Assembly (NCBI GenBank): GCA_032173965.1
Contig: CM063284.1
Coordinates: forward strand, 129,913,625-129,977,624
Direction of reading: 5' to 3'
DNA from: Sitta carolinensis
Taxonomy: Eukaryota > Chordata > Aves > Passeriformes > Sittidae
Length of the DNA stretch: 64,000 nucleotides
Shown here: in pieces, positions 23,891 through 57,760 of the stretch
Position numbering within the stretch: the stretch's first letter is position 1
Layout of the letters: every line of letters starts with the position of its first letter
The notes under the pieces: generated by a model
What the model was told of the DNA's origin: nothing
The model's database searches: none
Seen by the model: the letters and a program-made list of their open reading frames with translations, nothing else
Position numbers and translations under genes: made by a program

Positions 23891-24780
23891 TGAAACTCAA
23901 GATAATTTTAATAAGGAGGCAATATAAAAGAGGCTCTCTCATGAAGGCCTGCAGGGGCAGTTATGGAAACATGTCCACAAAAGCCAACCCCCTCCAGGGA
24001 TGAGTACATTTTTGTAGGTTTTAGGAAATTAGCATAATTGATAAAAAGCACTAATTAGGAGGATAAGTGGTGATGCAATTCCCCACCAGGTCAAGCCCCT
24101 TCTCTAGAAGCCCCTCTTCAGCACTAGTTGTACTTTGTCCATGAGAATGTATCTCAAAGAGTTGTTCTCAGCCTTGGTTCCCAGGAAGAACCAAGAACAT
24201 GAACCACTGGGGTCTTGTACCAGAGCTTGGAGCTATGTAATTTGTTTTGTCTTTCTGCTTAGGCCATGGAAAAGTACTGGGAAAACTAGCTCCTAATACA
24301 ATAGGTGACAGAGTTACAAATGTATGCATGAAGAATACAGAGAACATATAAAAGAATTTTAAAAAAAAGACAAACCCCAAACAGCATTATCCTGTAACTC
24401 AGTGTATTCCATGATTCTGTGATCTCAGTAAAAATTTCAAAAAGCAGCATCTCAATGAAGTTGGAAATGAACAACTGAGGTCTTAAAGAATCAAGTGTAT
24501 TACAGGATTTCCCTGCAGAAAGTTAGTATTGCATCATTTGTCATGAAAAAAAAAAACTTGCGTTGGAGAATTATTCATTTAAAACAGAGATTTTAAACTA
24601 GAGAGTTCACCGTGAAACGAGGGATTGTCAAAAGGGCCAAAATCACCAGCTCATCGAGGGAAGGCTGTGACAGCCAAACCAGCCAACTGTTAATACACGA
24701 CTTGATCCGCCGTGCCAGAACTGTACAGAAGCTACTATGCCGCTGCCTTGAGGACGACAGAGAAAAAGACTTCACCGCCC
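23891..24780. other. Intergenic stretch upstream of ESRP1 CpG island
   Basis: I see no gene here. A short 'CATGATTCTGTGATC' near 24410 resembles a CR1 tail but stands alone. AT-rich until the CpG island starts at about 24780. Confidence 0.55.
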
Positions 24781-25587
24781 TGAGCCCCTGGTCTCCATGG
24801 GCAGGCGCTGCTCCCGGGGGCAGCCGGCCCGTACGCCGTCACCACACTCGGCCCCCGCGGCCCCCGGCCAAAGCGGGGGAGCAGCTAGGGCTGTTAGGAG
24901 CGGCGTGGCCATCTCCCCGGCCCTTCCATCCGGCGGACGGAGCTGCCCCGAGCAGGGCAGAACTGCCCTCTACGACATGTCCCGGCAGGACCGGGCGATG
25001 CCGTCCCGTCGCTGAGGAGTTGCACCATCCCGGTGCAGTACAGCCTCGCCAGCGGGGAGTCGCAGCCCGGCAGGGCCCGTGCGGCCGTCGGGGCACGCTG
25101 AGGCTCCCCAGGGGCCCGGGGATGGTCCTTCGCCTCCTCCGTTCCCGCAACCCCGGCCCCGCGCCGGGCGTCCCGCCCGTAATCCCGGCCCCGCACTCCG
25201 GCTGCCGCCCCCGCCGCGCTGCCACGTCCCCGCCCGGCGGGGCCAATGGGCGGCGGCGCCAGGTGTGTGTTACCTGCACCACGTGGGCCGGGGGTGGGCA
25301 GCTGGTGCCGCGGCCCCGCGCAGAAAAGCTCGCAGCCATTGCACCTTTCCCAGGGGTGCAGTTGGCGTGGGAGCGGCTACCACCCTCCTCGGGCAAAAGG
25401 GGGTGGGAAAGGGGGGAGCCGTGCGCCTCCCCCACGCCAGGTCCTTGGGGAGTGAGACTACAGCTGGGGGTTCTGCCGCTTGGGTCTCGCTTGGAAGCGC
25501 CTGGGGCAAGGAGAGTTTCCGGCTTCTTCTTTTTCCCCCCCTTCTTCTTTTCCTCCTTTTAATCCTCTCTGCTGGCCCGGTGGCACC

Positions 25588-46884
<21,297 letters not shown>

Positions 46885-47900
46885 AGCAGAGGAGAACCCA
46901 AGCAGCAACGAAGAAGTACTTTTTTTTTAATTGTCTCCAGCAAATGCACAAAGCTCACAAAAGAACATTGTCTGCTCTGTTAAGGACTTGTGATACCAAG
47001 AACAGCTTGTTCAGTATCTTGTTCAGGAAAACAATTTCAGGATAACTAGGAATTTTCAAGTTCTAGAGTATTGCAGGTAGCAATGCTTCGAGGGCAGGGG
47101 GTTAGTGTGTTTGTTTTGGGGGTTTTTTTTGTTTTTTTTTTTTTTTTAAATCTAGGGCACACATTTAAGTGCGATATTTTTTATTTTTGTTTCACCTAAC
47201 ATTCCTCTTAAACTTAATTTGCTTTGTTATGCCCTCAGTGGGAATTAATATGTGCCATACTCCTTCCCATGTCCATAAGGAAGCCCTTGGCCCCTCTTTA
47301 GAATGGGTGAACTGGATTTGCCTTAACTTCTGAAATACAGCCTCTTTGTTCTTGTAACAAAGCAACTTTTGACCTTTATGATAAAAACTGGTTGCTTCTC
47401 TGAATACATATTGTATTGAATGCATATGTAAAGTGTATAGAGACATATTCTTCCTGTCCTCATAAACACCTTTCACAAAGAGCTTTTGGTTCTTCTGGAT
47501 ATATTAGCAACTTGCCATGGAACAAAATCTCAGAATACCTCTTGCCCTCTGCAGTCATGAGGCCTTGGAAGGAGCCATGTTTCATTTAAGCTAGAAACCA
47601 TTTCTCATCTGTTAGGAAATTTGCTAAACAACTCAAGTTTATCTCTGCAGCAGGGACCAAATAGCTACTTAGGAAGTTGTTAAGCAATATGGGTTGTTCA
47701 ATACCTGTAAGATAACAAAGGTTTTCTGATTACTTTACCTATATGTCTGTGAACTGAATGTTGTGGTTTTTTTTAAAATGTTTCCTTCACTCATGAGTTA
47801 CTTTCTATAATGCCTTCAATATCTGTTTTATGGTTATGATAATATTACCAAACTCAGCCTTGTTAATGTAAGATTAAGAAAAATAAAATTCCGAACTTGC
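46885..47900 (+). other. Possible 3' UTR of the ESRP1 short form
   Basis: This region follows the exon 13 read-through stop. It has T-rich runs (47109-47145) and a poly(A) signal AATAAA at 47882-47887, about 1 kb behind the stop. If exon 13 is spliced, it is intron instead. Confidence 0.5.
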
Positions 47901-50048
47901 ACTGGCAATATAAAACAAGGTTCTCAATAACAGTTCTATATTTCATGAAAATATAGTAGCAGTAATAGTCTGTGTTACTGACATGTCTTAAGATAAGAAT
48001 AGACTGGCCACTGCAGGCTGAATGTCAGACCCTAGTGGTTTCTCACTAAATGAGATCCCCCATTGGTCCCATCACTGGCTGCTTGGGCTGTGGGGATGTA
48101 TGTTGGTCAAAGACTGATCAATCCCAATTCTCAAAATATCCTTTCTATATTCTTGTCTAACTGGCAGTTGTTCACTGTTTTTAGGAAATCATTATTACAT
48201 AGCTTCTCTGCCAATTACAAATACTGCCCTTTTAAAGAAAACAGGGAAACATTTCTGGAGTCAAGTTGCCTTCTTTCTTGTGACATTTGCTCTTTAGGTA
48301 TTGCTTTTCCATCCAGAGTAAATGCTTGATCTACAGACAGTTTGTATATACTCCAGTAGATGTAGTGATTCTTTGTAGCCGATGGTTTTGGCTTTTTTGT
48401 TTTTGTTTGTTTGTTTTAATTGTTACTGCTTTTCAGGCAAATTCCTGTGTTTTGTTCAGGATGCAAAAAAAAATTTGGTCCATTTCAAGAAACAACCAGA
48501 ACTCTCTTAAGCGTAGCTTTCTGGTTTTGAAGTTTAATTTAAAAATTAAGTATGTGCAGCAGAAAAGAATGGGGTGTCCTCTGTACTAAGTGTTCTATTG
48601 AAAAGCACATCCAGAAGAAGCAATATAGAGCTGGTAGGTAATGATCAGACAGTTGTTCATAAATCTAACTGATGAGTATTTATGGAAATAAGGAAAATTT
48701 CTTTAAGCTACTACCAAAAACTTCTACAATTTGGGTTTTTTTAGGTCAAGTTGCTTTATAATAGTCCAACTCCATTTTCCACACAGAAATCAACTTAAAT
48801 GGTGGAAAGGAGGGGAGATATTGGCTTGGTCTTATGGACCAGTCAGAAATCCTGAAACTCTCAGACTTGTCTTAATGCTCTTACAGCTTTCATGATGAAG
48901 CCAGTGGTGTAAAGAAATAGATGCCTTCTAAGCTATTAAAATAGCTGTAGTGAGCTCCTAATGAAAAGGAGGAAGAGAGCAAGTTATTCAGGATCTGTCA
49001 GTCTTTGATATCACTGTTCAGCTTGTAATTATATCTGGCAACATGTTCTGACAACAAATCAGTGGTCTTGCTCTCTGTCTAGTCCTAAGCTTCTATGAAA
49101 GAACAATAGGATTCATGGGAAGGAGGAGTTTTTCTTTATCTAATCCTAGGTGTACTAGGTGCTATATGTACATTAGAAATAATAACTGCACTACTTGGCA
49201 ATTGCTAACACATCCTATAGAAATTTTTACCATATACAAACTACAGGGTAAACAGTTCTAAAATGAAGTTGAGTTTTACTGTATTTATTGAGTTCTAAAG
49301 CTGTTTTTATCACTTTTAAGCAATGCCTTTAAAGTCTGAGAAGTATCTGTCAAAATCCATACATGTAGTAATACACTTATGCCATTTACTTTTTTTAAAA
49401 GTATTTTAAATAGCATAGAGGAAAGAGGATCTTCTTAGTTGTAGGACTCATAGCCGAAACATGATATGGAAACTGAAACTTGGTGTGGGTGCAAACAAAC
49501 TGGATAAATTCCATGGCAGGAAATTCATTGTGAGTTAGTGAATACACAGAAACCACACCTGGCTCAGGAAGTCCTCGAACTCAAAGTAACTGGAAGAGTG
49601 TTCATATGTTCTGTGTCCTATGGTGAATTATTGTGCTGTTGAACCAAGGTGGGTAGGTGAACTTGTTTGTTTACACCTTTGTGGACTTGTCTTGAGAGAT
49701 ACAAGTACTGCTTGAGAGCATGGGTCTGTTCCAATGTGTTTGTCTAATAGTGGCTAAGTTGGGGTTATCTGTGTTGTACCAGTGTGTACAGTTCTCTCCA
49801 TTGGAGTGGTTTGAGTTAAAAGGTCTTTTTATGTGTGTTTCTGACACTTGCTGCACTAGGAAATACAGGGTAATGTCTTAGTGTTCTCATCTATCTGCTT
49901 AGATCTCTTCCTGCTCTGGATAAAATATGGGTTTTCTCATTATACACTAATAACCTTGTAGAAGTATATACATGTGCAACATACATATAGCATTAATATT
50001 TATGTATGCATACATGCAGATGTGTGTATGTATAGAAGTTAAATTACC

Positions 50049-50171
50049 AATCTGAGTAATAATCAAGGTTAGAAAAAAGTCTCACTTGTTCTCTGTGGTG
50101 ACTCAAACTCTGTATAATGATCATCATGGGAAACAAGTGAGTCTTTTCTAACCTTGATTATTGTTCAGATT
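50049..50171 (+). other. Long imperfect hairpin downstream of ESRP1 exon 13
   Basis: Arms 50049-50090 and 50131-50171 are inverted copies: 7 bp, then two G-T appositions, 19 bp perfect, a small asymmetric bulge, then 10 bp. The loop is about 41 nt. The two G-T positions would pair as G-U in a plus-strand RNA, the ESRP1 sense strand. It could be a folded RNA element or a small palindromic transposon relic. Confidence 0.75.
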
Positions 50172-51757
50172 CTAACTGAAGCATAATTAAGTTACAGGGA
50201 GTTTAAAACTGGCAAACCTAAGAACAAGTGGGCGATACCATCCAGAGCTGCTGCCAGCAGCTTTGTTTACATATCTCTGTGTCTGGCTAACCAGCATCAC
50301 TTGACAGAACTGGGTTAGGAAACAACCATATGTGTATTTAGCCTGGGAGCTCTGTCACAGATGGAGAACAGCAGCAGTGAGAAACAAAACCTCTTTTAGT
50401 TGTACTCACAGCATCACATCAATACTCTGGACCACAGCTCTTAAACTCTTGTGATTTTGTTTTTATTATTATTTTTATGCTGACTATGTTGGCTTGGATT
50501 GCATGAAATCACATCTGCAGTGATGGCTCACTGGATATAAAAGCCTATTGGTGGCTTTTAGTTGCTGTCCAGCAAATGGAGTTCAAATGCTTTAAATCAA
50601 GTGTCTGAACCTGAGACTCTTCATTACCTGTCCTTGTTCCAGTAGAGCGCTCTCCATCATGAATTTGTCAAAATAACCTTAACTCTTTAGTTAATGTCAC
50701 AAATTTGTCACCAGAATGATTGTTTGGGGGGACACTTCATGATTCACTTTCAAAATAAATGCAGCTGGCCAAGGATTAGAACAGCAGGGATGCCTTTAAC
50801 TACTACCGTATTTCAATGGAGGAGGAGTGCATTAGCAGGGAAGACATGTTGCATGCCTCCATAGGCTGTCATTATCCCTTCATTTGTAGGTTTTAATTAC
50901 TAAAACTGCCGTAGTGTATGAAAGCAGCAGAACAGTAATGCTCTGATCATCAGCAATCTGGATATCAGGATAGTAAAATTATTTAAATTAAAGAACTGAA
51001 CCAAACAAATGCCACCTTTCTTCAAAGCTGGTATGCCTGTTAAAACGTTGCTGCTGGTAGCAGTGTCCAAGTTTTCACTCAGCCCATCATAAAAATGCTG
51101 CCATAGAGACTGGTGGGGACTTCTTTCTTTTGTTTCCTTAATATACCCAATGACTTGATTTTTCAGTAGCAGCTCTTACTGTCATCTTCCGACGGTTTCT
51201 CTGCTAATTAGTGAAACATTTGAATTTGTATCAGGGATTAATTGTTACAGCAACGTTGTGCAAACTTGCTGCAGAGATCAGTTTGAGTATAGTTTTTCCT
51301 TTTGCCTATTTACAACACAGTTCAGTGATGGGAGAGATTTGCCTGTTGTGCCTGAAGGTATGTGTGGAAGGTATGCATAATAGCAGATAGCTTTTTAAAA
51401 CATTTGCAGTGATCTCGGGTTATTCATGGCACCAAGGTATGTTGCTGGATGCTTGACTTTACTCAGAAGCAGCCTTCTACAGGGGTGTGCTGAAAGCCCC
51501 AGCACTACCCAGGGCAGACTATTGCAGTCTTCTGTGGCAGAGCTTCTGGGTCCATTCCCCCTCCTTATTGTTGTCGTGCTAGCATGACCTTATCCAGCTG
51601 GGAAATTGATTTTCAGTAGGCAGAGTGGGCAGCAGGTTGTCTGGTTAAATGTGGGGAAGGCATCTGTATTGAAGGAGCTTTGGGTGTTTCCAGGGATAGA
51701 GCTGGGTTGATCTTGGAGTAAGACTTCTTAGAGCTTGAAAGGTTTTTTACTTAATTA

Positions 51758-51779
51758 AAAAAAAAAAAAAAAAAAAAAA
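51758..51779 (+). repeat. Poly(A) tract of about 22 nt
   Basis: A pure A run preceded by TTACTTAATT. No poly(A) signal stands at the expected distance, so I do not call a retrocopy. Confidence 0.75.
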
Positions 51780-54700
51780 GTCCCCCTTGTTGAGAATACC
51801 ATCTGTGATATTCCTGCATGGTTATGTAGTCATAGGGATCTAAATGTTTGATTAACGGGTGACCTGATGGTTTAGAGCTCCTACTTTTGCTATTAGTAAA
51901 GTTATACAGTCTTTCTTTCTCTAAATGTGGATAAATATTCCAGTCTTGGAACAGGAAAATTATTCTGGCTATGAAAATACTTTTGCTAATAACATGTCTT
52001 CTTAGTTTTTGTGAACCAAGTACCATGTTAAAACTTTCAACTTTGGTGATTATACCACAAAATTTACTATTGACTTTTGCATGAACCACTTCTATAAAGG
52101 CTTTATATTGAAGCTGCATTTCCTCATGGGCTGCTTTCCAGTAATGAACATTATAGGCATTATGCTTGTGTAAATGTGCACATTATAGTCATGTCCTTTA
52201 CCAGCCCAAGGGGTATTTGAAAATCCCTACCAGTTTCTGAAAAGCTCTGCTGTTCACAGAAGTCTGGGATAATCTGTCAATCTCTTTGAGTTTTTCTGGA
52301 GGCTACTTGGTAATGTGCACCCTTTACTCTTTCTGTTCCTCCTGCTGGCTTCAGTCAGAGGATCTCACTTTGAGGTGCCACAGACATGCTCTGAATCTGC
52401 TGAGCTTCCTAGAAAAGAGGGGCAATAACTTGAAACACTAATGGATGAGTTGACAAGTTCTCTTTCACTGCTAGTGCTGCTCTGAGTATTAGAGTAAGGG
52501 ATATGAAGTAAGACTAACCTGCAATCGGGACCTGTCATACAGTCCTGAAATCAATAGAAGCTGCTAATCAGTATCTTGATGAAAGGATATTGTCAGTATC
52601 ACACAGCAAAAAATAGTTAATATACTTCACAAACAAAAAACCTTCAGGACTACAGATAAAATCAAATGAAAAATAGGGATAGAAAATCTGCAGGGAGAGA
52701 ACTAAAACCTCTAGATGGTGTCTATGCACGTATTTGTTCCTTTGTGCCTAAATAGTGTTGGGTATGTGTTGTTCTCTTGATGGACCTGCAGGATACTTGG
52801 CAAAGATCTGGAAGCCTGCTTGGTTATGTATGCTGACTGCTCCCAATTCACACCCATTTGTAATATAAACCACAGCTTCCTTCTGGATATTGGTATCTGT
52901 TAAGCAAATGTGTAATGGAAAAATTTGTTAGGAAATCAGGAGAGACAGTGAACCTCAATGTTTCCACATAATATTTTAGTGATGAATATTCAGAATCCCT
53001 TGAGGTCTATAAATGCTGCTTGAATGTCAACATCAACCTTTAAAACGTGTGAAAACTTGTTCTTGCATCCAAAACTGATTTCTGAAACTTAATTGTGTTT
53101 TATTTTGAGATTCTTTGGAGAATACAGCCATCTCAGAAATATTGATTGGAAAAAATCCAATCTGCCTGTTGATGAGATCCAAGAAAAGAAGGATCAATTC
53201 ATAAGGAAAAAGGTTTGCATTGGGGAATGCTTCATACTGTATTTGATTTCAAGAACTAGATGGATATAGAGTTTAAGCTCTTGCACTGCATCATTATATA
53301 GTGGTATATACCTACTAAGAACAACTGTAGAAATGCCGTCTGGCCTGATGTAAAACATGCAAGTATTTGTTCCTGAGGCTTGTTTGATTAGAGAATATAG
53401 GCTGGAATACCTGTCTTGTATGCCTGCCCGGACAATTTTCACTATGTTTTCATGAGTCTTTTATTGACTTCTCTTCCATTTGGAGATGTGACCACTCTGT
53501 CAGTTGCCGCTGTTTCTCTGGGAGGTTGTCACTCCTCAGACTGGGCAAACATGGAATTGGCTGGGAACAGTCCATATGCTGTCTTCTCTTAGGGAGTCAG
53601 AGCAGTAGCTTTGAGAAAAGCTAAGAAAGACCTGAAAAAGAATGTCAAGGTTTTGAACATATATGGATTGAATATTTCAGGTGTAAGAAAAGATGTTTTC
53701 TTTATTACGCTTGAATAAACTATATTATTGTGGCATTAATATTGCTTTAAAACGAGAAAAGCCTGTCCTTTGTGGTACTAACCTTTAATATTTGGTAGTT
53801 GCCATTGACCACAAAAGATGCTGTGTCTAAACAGTCCATGAAACATAAGTAAATGGAAGTAAATACTGCCTTGCTGGCAACTGTGGGGAGTTCCACCCTC
53901 AGATGTATTTGGCAGATACTGACCTGGAGCTTGCATCCAAACTGTGGATGGGCATATCTGCCATGGGTTCATAACCTTATTCTATAGCTACATTAAAAAA
54001 AAAAGGTTGGAGACGGCCTGTGATGGCTATAAGTTCTAAAGCTGAATGGTGCACTGGTGCCAGAAGACTTATTTTCAGCTTCAGTAGTGTCATAAGTTGA
54101 CCTGTGGCTCTTATGTTTGAGAATCAGCATAATACAAAGGCATATTGACTGTGGTAGTAGTTCTTTTGGGGATTACTATGACTACTAATGTAACAGAGAA
54201 AGCATGCAGGAAAGTATTAGTGGGAAGTGTTGCAATAAGTTTGTATGCAGATGCTACTCTATAGCATAAAGTCTTACCTTCCTACAGCTGTTTTTTTCTG
54301 ACAATAGGCTCAAAATTGACAAAAATTATTACAATTGTTGTCCTTGGCACCAGACTATCTCTGCTATCTAGTGGAACCACCAGTGAAGATGTTGTCACAG
54401 AGGTACCCAGGAATGCAGTTGTGGGCATAAACAAGCATTATAAGGCGTTCCTATGGAAAAAGGAAAAGCAGGTCTCTTTCTAGACATGGACAGCTGTTCC
54501 CTGTAGAAGCAGCAGTGTTAAACCTCAGGCAGTTTCATTTACTTTCTGAAACACCTTAAAGAGGTTTGCCTGAAGGAAGGTTATAAACATCTATATATTG
54601 TGTGCAGGAATAGCTTGTCTGCTGGATTTATTTGTTACCTGCTGTGATGAAACTATTCTCTTCCATACTCTGCTGCATAAAGATGATTCAGGTCTTTGCA

Positions 54701-55697
54701 AATAATGGGAACTCGGTGAGGGCAAGACTGAAAAGTGGTGAGAACATGTGCTTGGAGGCAAATGTTCTTGCTGGACCTGGAAGCTGGAGAGGCACTCAAG
54801 AACATGAGCTTTAATTTAGAGATGGAATATAGGCTAACACTGTAGGATTCATGTGGAAGGAGGACTCCTCTACAAGGCATCTTGGTCCAGTAGCCTTTGG
54901 GCTAAATTTAGTCTTCATGAAAACCAGTTTAGCTAAGGATTGAAACACCAATGTAAGGATGCAAAGGGAAGACTGATGGAGCCCACTAGAAATTTTGTCA
55001 TGAGATTTTCATAGTCTTGAGCTGGGAGAACAGAAGTGGAGGTCATCTGGGAGCTACCTCTCTAGTGTGGTTTGGAGAAGTTGTCCCAAGTCTAAGGAAT
55101 AGCATTTAAAGGGTAATGGAAATGGGTAGGTGTTTGATGCCATGCTTAGGAGATAAAGCAAAACTATTGAGGTAGCTTTGAGCAAGAAGTGCGAGCTCTT
55201 GGAGGAGTGAGTTTCTTAATTTTTTTTTCTTACTTTCATAAAATTGTAGAGTAAGTAGGAGAAGCCAGTGACACCCTTCAGTATTAGGACAACTTTAGGA
55301 GTAAGCTGCCTATGCAAATTATTTAGTAGTGAACTTGTTAACTTTTCGTTTAGAGACTTCAGGCATGTGTGGCTGTGCAGGAGGTGTTTGTCTCCAAGGA
55401 CACTCTTCAGATCAGTCAGTTGGGGCTGCCAGTATCTGGAGATGAGGTCTTCAACAAGATCCTGTGTGTACCCATGTGTTGTGCTGTTAGGGAAAGCTGA
55501 TTATCTCAGTGCTGTTTCTGTTGTTGAATTGCTCTTAATGCCATAGTGATGGGAGCACTGTGAATATCTAATTCTGCAGCCTGAGTTTTGACATCTGCCC
55601 AGCACTATAAGAAAGGTTAAGGTTGCATAGCCAGCTGCTGGCTCTCTGCAGCCCTAGTTTGGCTTCTGATTGCTTCTGTCTTAACTTGTGTTTGTAG

Positions 55698-55772
55698 TAT
55701 GAAGCAGAGGATGGACTTGTACACACAAGTGATGCGGCCAGGACAGTGTCCAAATAATGGATTTTCATTTAA
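55698..55772 (+). pseudogene. ESRP1: Degenerate homologue of the ESRP1 terminal coding exon
   Basis: After a plausible acceptor (TTTGTAG), the frame reads YEAEDGLVHTSDAARTVSK and then TAA at 55755-55757, followed by W-I-F-I and TAA at 55770-55772. The vertebrate ESRP1 terminus, as I recall it, is [20 protein letters not shown] then WVCI. About 13 of 24 positions are identical, and the Glu of the terminal KEWVCI has become a stop. The ancestral stop is still in frame five codons later. It may be a relict exon, or a functional one encoding a C-terminus five residues shorter and diverged. Confidence 0.7.
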
Positions 55773-57760
55773 AGGCCCCAGCAGTTAGACTTCCTTAGTG
55801 AAGGTAAGGATAACCAACCCCAGGAGATAGAGTTTGGGGGTATTGTAGTGTTTTATTCAGATAATCACCATACTCAACATAACTTGTCATTTACTGCCCT
55901 GAGGTGACTACACATTGCTGTGTCCAGAATGTCACACAACAATATGTAAAACCCTGTGAAAGCCATAATTTAAAGGATTTTAACTACTCCAGTCATGTTA
56001 AGGGTTTCTGCTTTGCATGTTTCTCAGGGCTTCGGATGCATGCTACTTCAGGCTTTAATACCTCAAGTACTAAGAGCCTGCAGAAAGCTTCTCGGAGCCG
56101 GTTTCCTCTGTGGAGCAAAGTGTGGAGATGACGTTTCTCTCCTAGCAATGCACTAGGATGAGGTGTTGGTTAGACAGAATGAGCCATTTTCTTAGGTAAC
56201 TGCCAAATCCCATGCCTATGCTTCACACTAACGTAAAAGGGCAGCAATGAAGTATTTTGTGTAATGGCAGCTACTGTCTTGCTTTTGTGAGCTTTCTGAT
56301 CAGGCCACTTCAGCCTTTCTAGTTTGGTTTACTTGATCTTCTGTATAGGAACTGTCAAAGGGTGAAGTCACCAGAAAGCATTAGTGCAGAAAAATGCAAG
56401 CTGAACTGCAAAGTAGTTTATTGATGGACCATGTGACTTCTTGTGTTGTAGTCTCAGAGGAAGAGATAGAAAAGTATTAGCAAGTGTTTCTGTAGTCTTT
56501 GAAAAAATGCATAGTCAAAGGAGTGCTTAGATTTCTTTTATGACACTTTCTTTCCTCTATTCCTTTTCTTAGCTTCCCCTCTGAAAAATAGCAACAAAAC
56601 TGTCCAATTTTTCTAATTTGTCTGCTTTTGACACAGACAATTCAGCCCAGGATGTAACCTACTTCTGGTCAAAATCTTTACCTGCAGCATCACCTCACTG
56701 TCATCTGCTTCAAGTGTGCTACTTTTGCATGTGTAAAAGTGACTATCTCAGCTTGTTGTCTGACTAGCTGGCCTTTGGCTGGATTGATAAAGCTAAATCT
56801 CATGCCTGCGCTGACAGTCAGGGCCGTAATTAGGTGCTTAGTAGACTCCTGTCCTAAACTAAGTTACATCCCTTCCCACCCATTTATTGTGTTGCCATCC
56901 AGTGACTAGACTGGGGAAACACTCATGGGGTTTGTCTTTGTTTTCAGCCAGTTTACAGCTTAGTAGTGCTGGTACATGTGTTGGCCCAGAGACAGGAAGG
57001 TAGAAGCGGCTGAAGCAGGCACTGAGAGATAGTAATGGCATTGCCATGTTGGACTAGATTGTAAAGCTTCACCTCCAAAGGTAAAAGGTCCTGTAGTAGT
57101 GAATAAATTCTGGTATCCTCTTAGTGAAGCACTCTAAACTTTGGTAGAAAATGTCATTTAAACTGTGTGTATAAGGTGAAAAATAAAGCTTTTGGTTCTT
57201 CTGTAAAGATTTTATATTTAAGAAATCAAGAAATTAATATCTGCTTTTATCATGGTGTTCAGTGACCCGCACAACTCTTTCATGCAGATTCTGCTACCCT
57301 TTCTGATGTTTTGAAAAAACACAGCAAGCCTAGATGGAGATTTTGATTGTGTTTCCAGCTTTACCACTTCTCAAGCCAATTGTGCTCAAGAGAAAAACCA
57401 CCAGAACTCTGGAAGTGACCAGATGGATCTGTTACTGTTTTAAAGTTTATGCAGAATTTTCAGACATGCGCACACAGACCACTAAAGCCCTTCACTTAGA
57501 GAGAGCCAGGTGCTGAAATCATGCAAGTCCTTGAGGGTTTCTGCTTGATTAAAAAAAGGTATTAAGCTGCTCTTAACACAGAAATAGTTCAGTCTGAACC
57601 TACAAAGTCTGATCTCTTTCATTCTTTGAAATAGCAAAAAAGTCTTTTTACATAATTTTGCACACAGTTTTAAATGGTTCTTTTTAATTAAAGTATTTTG
57701 CAACCTCTAATTTTGCATTTGACATTTTAATAAAAGTCTTTTGTCTTGTATATATTTGTC
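55773..57760 (+). other. Probable 3' UTR of the long ESRP1 form
   Basis: AT-rich non-coding sequence runs from the terminal-exon homologue to two poly(A) signals: AATAAA at 57182-57187 and AATAAA at 57729-57734. The second is followed by a T/GT-rich stretch (TCTTTTGTCTTGTATATATT), a good cleavage context. No coding exon recognised. Confidence 0.5.

Noticed and set aside
24395..24425. CR1-like tail CATGATTCTGTGATC
   Set aside because: Too short, and no CR1 body precedes it.
51751..52119. 122-codon minus-strand frame next to an A tract
   Set aside because: The A tract has the wrong orientation for a tail of this frame, no homology was recognised, and the length is within chance for AT-rich DNA.
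53465..53590. Segment resembling part of the penultimate ESRP1 exon (VAAVSLGG, then VVTPQTG in another frame)
   Set aside because: The likeness needs several gaps and frame changes and has no acceptor. The segment near 55390-55475 is slightly better placed.
54314..54480. Exon-like open stretch after an AG at about 54307
   Set aside because: Phase does not fit ESRP1 exon 13 and the translation matches nothing known to me.
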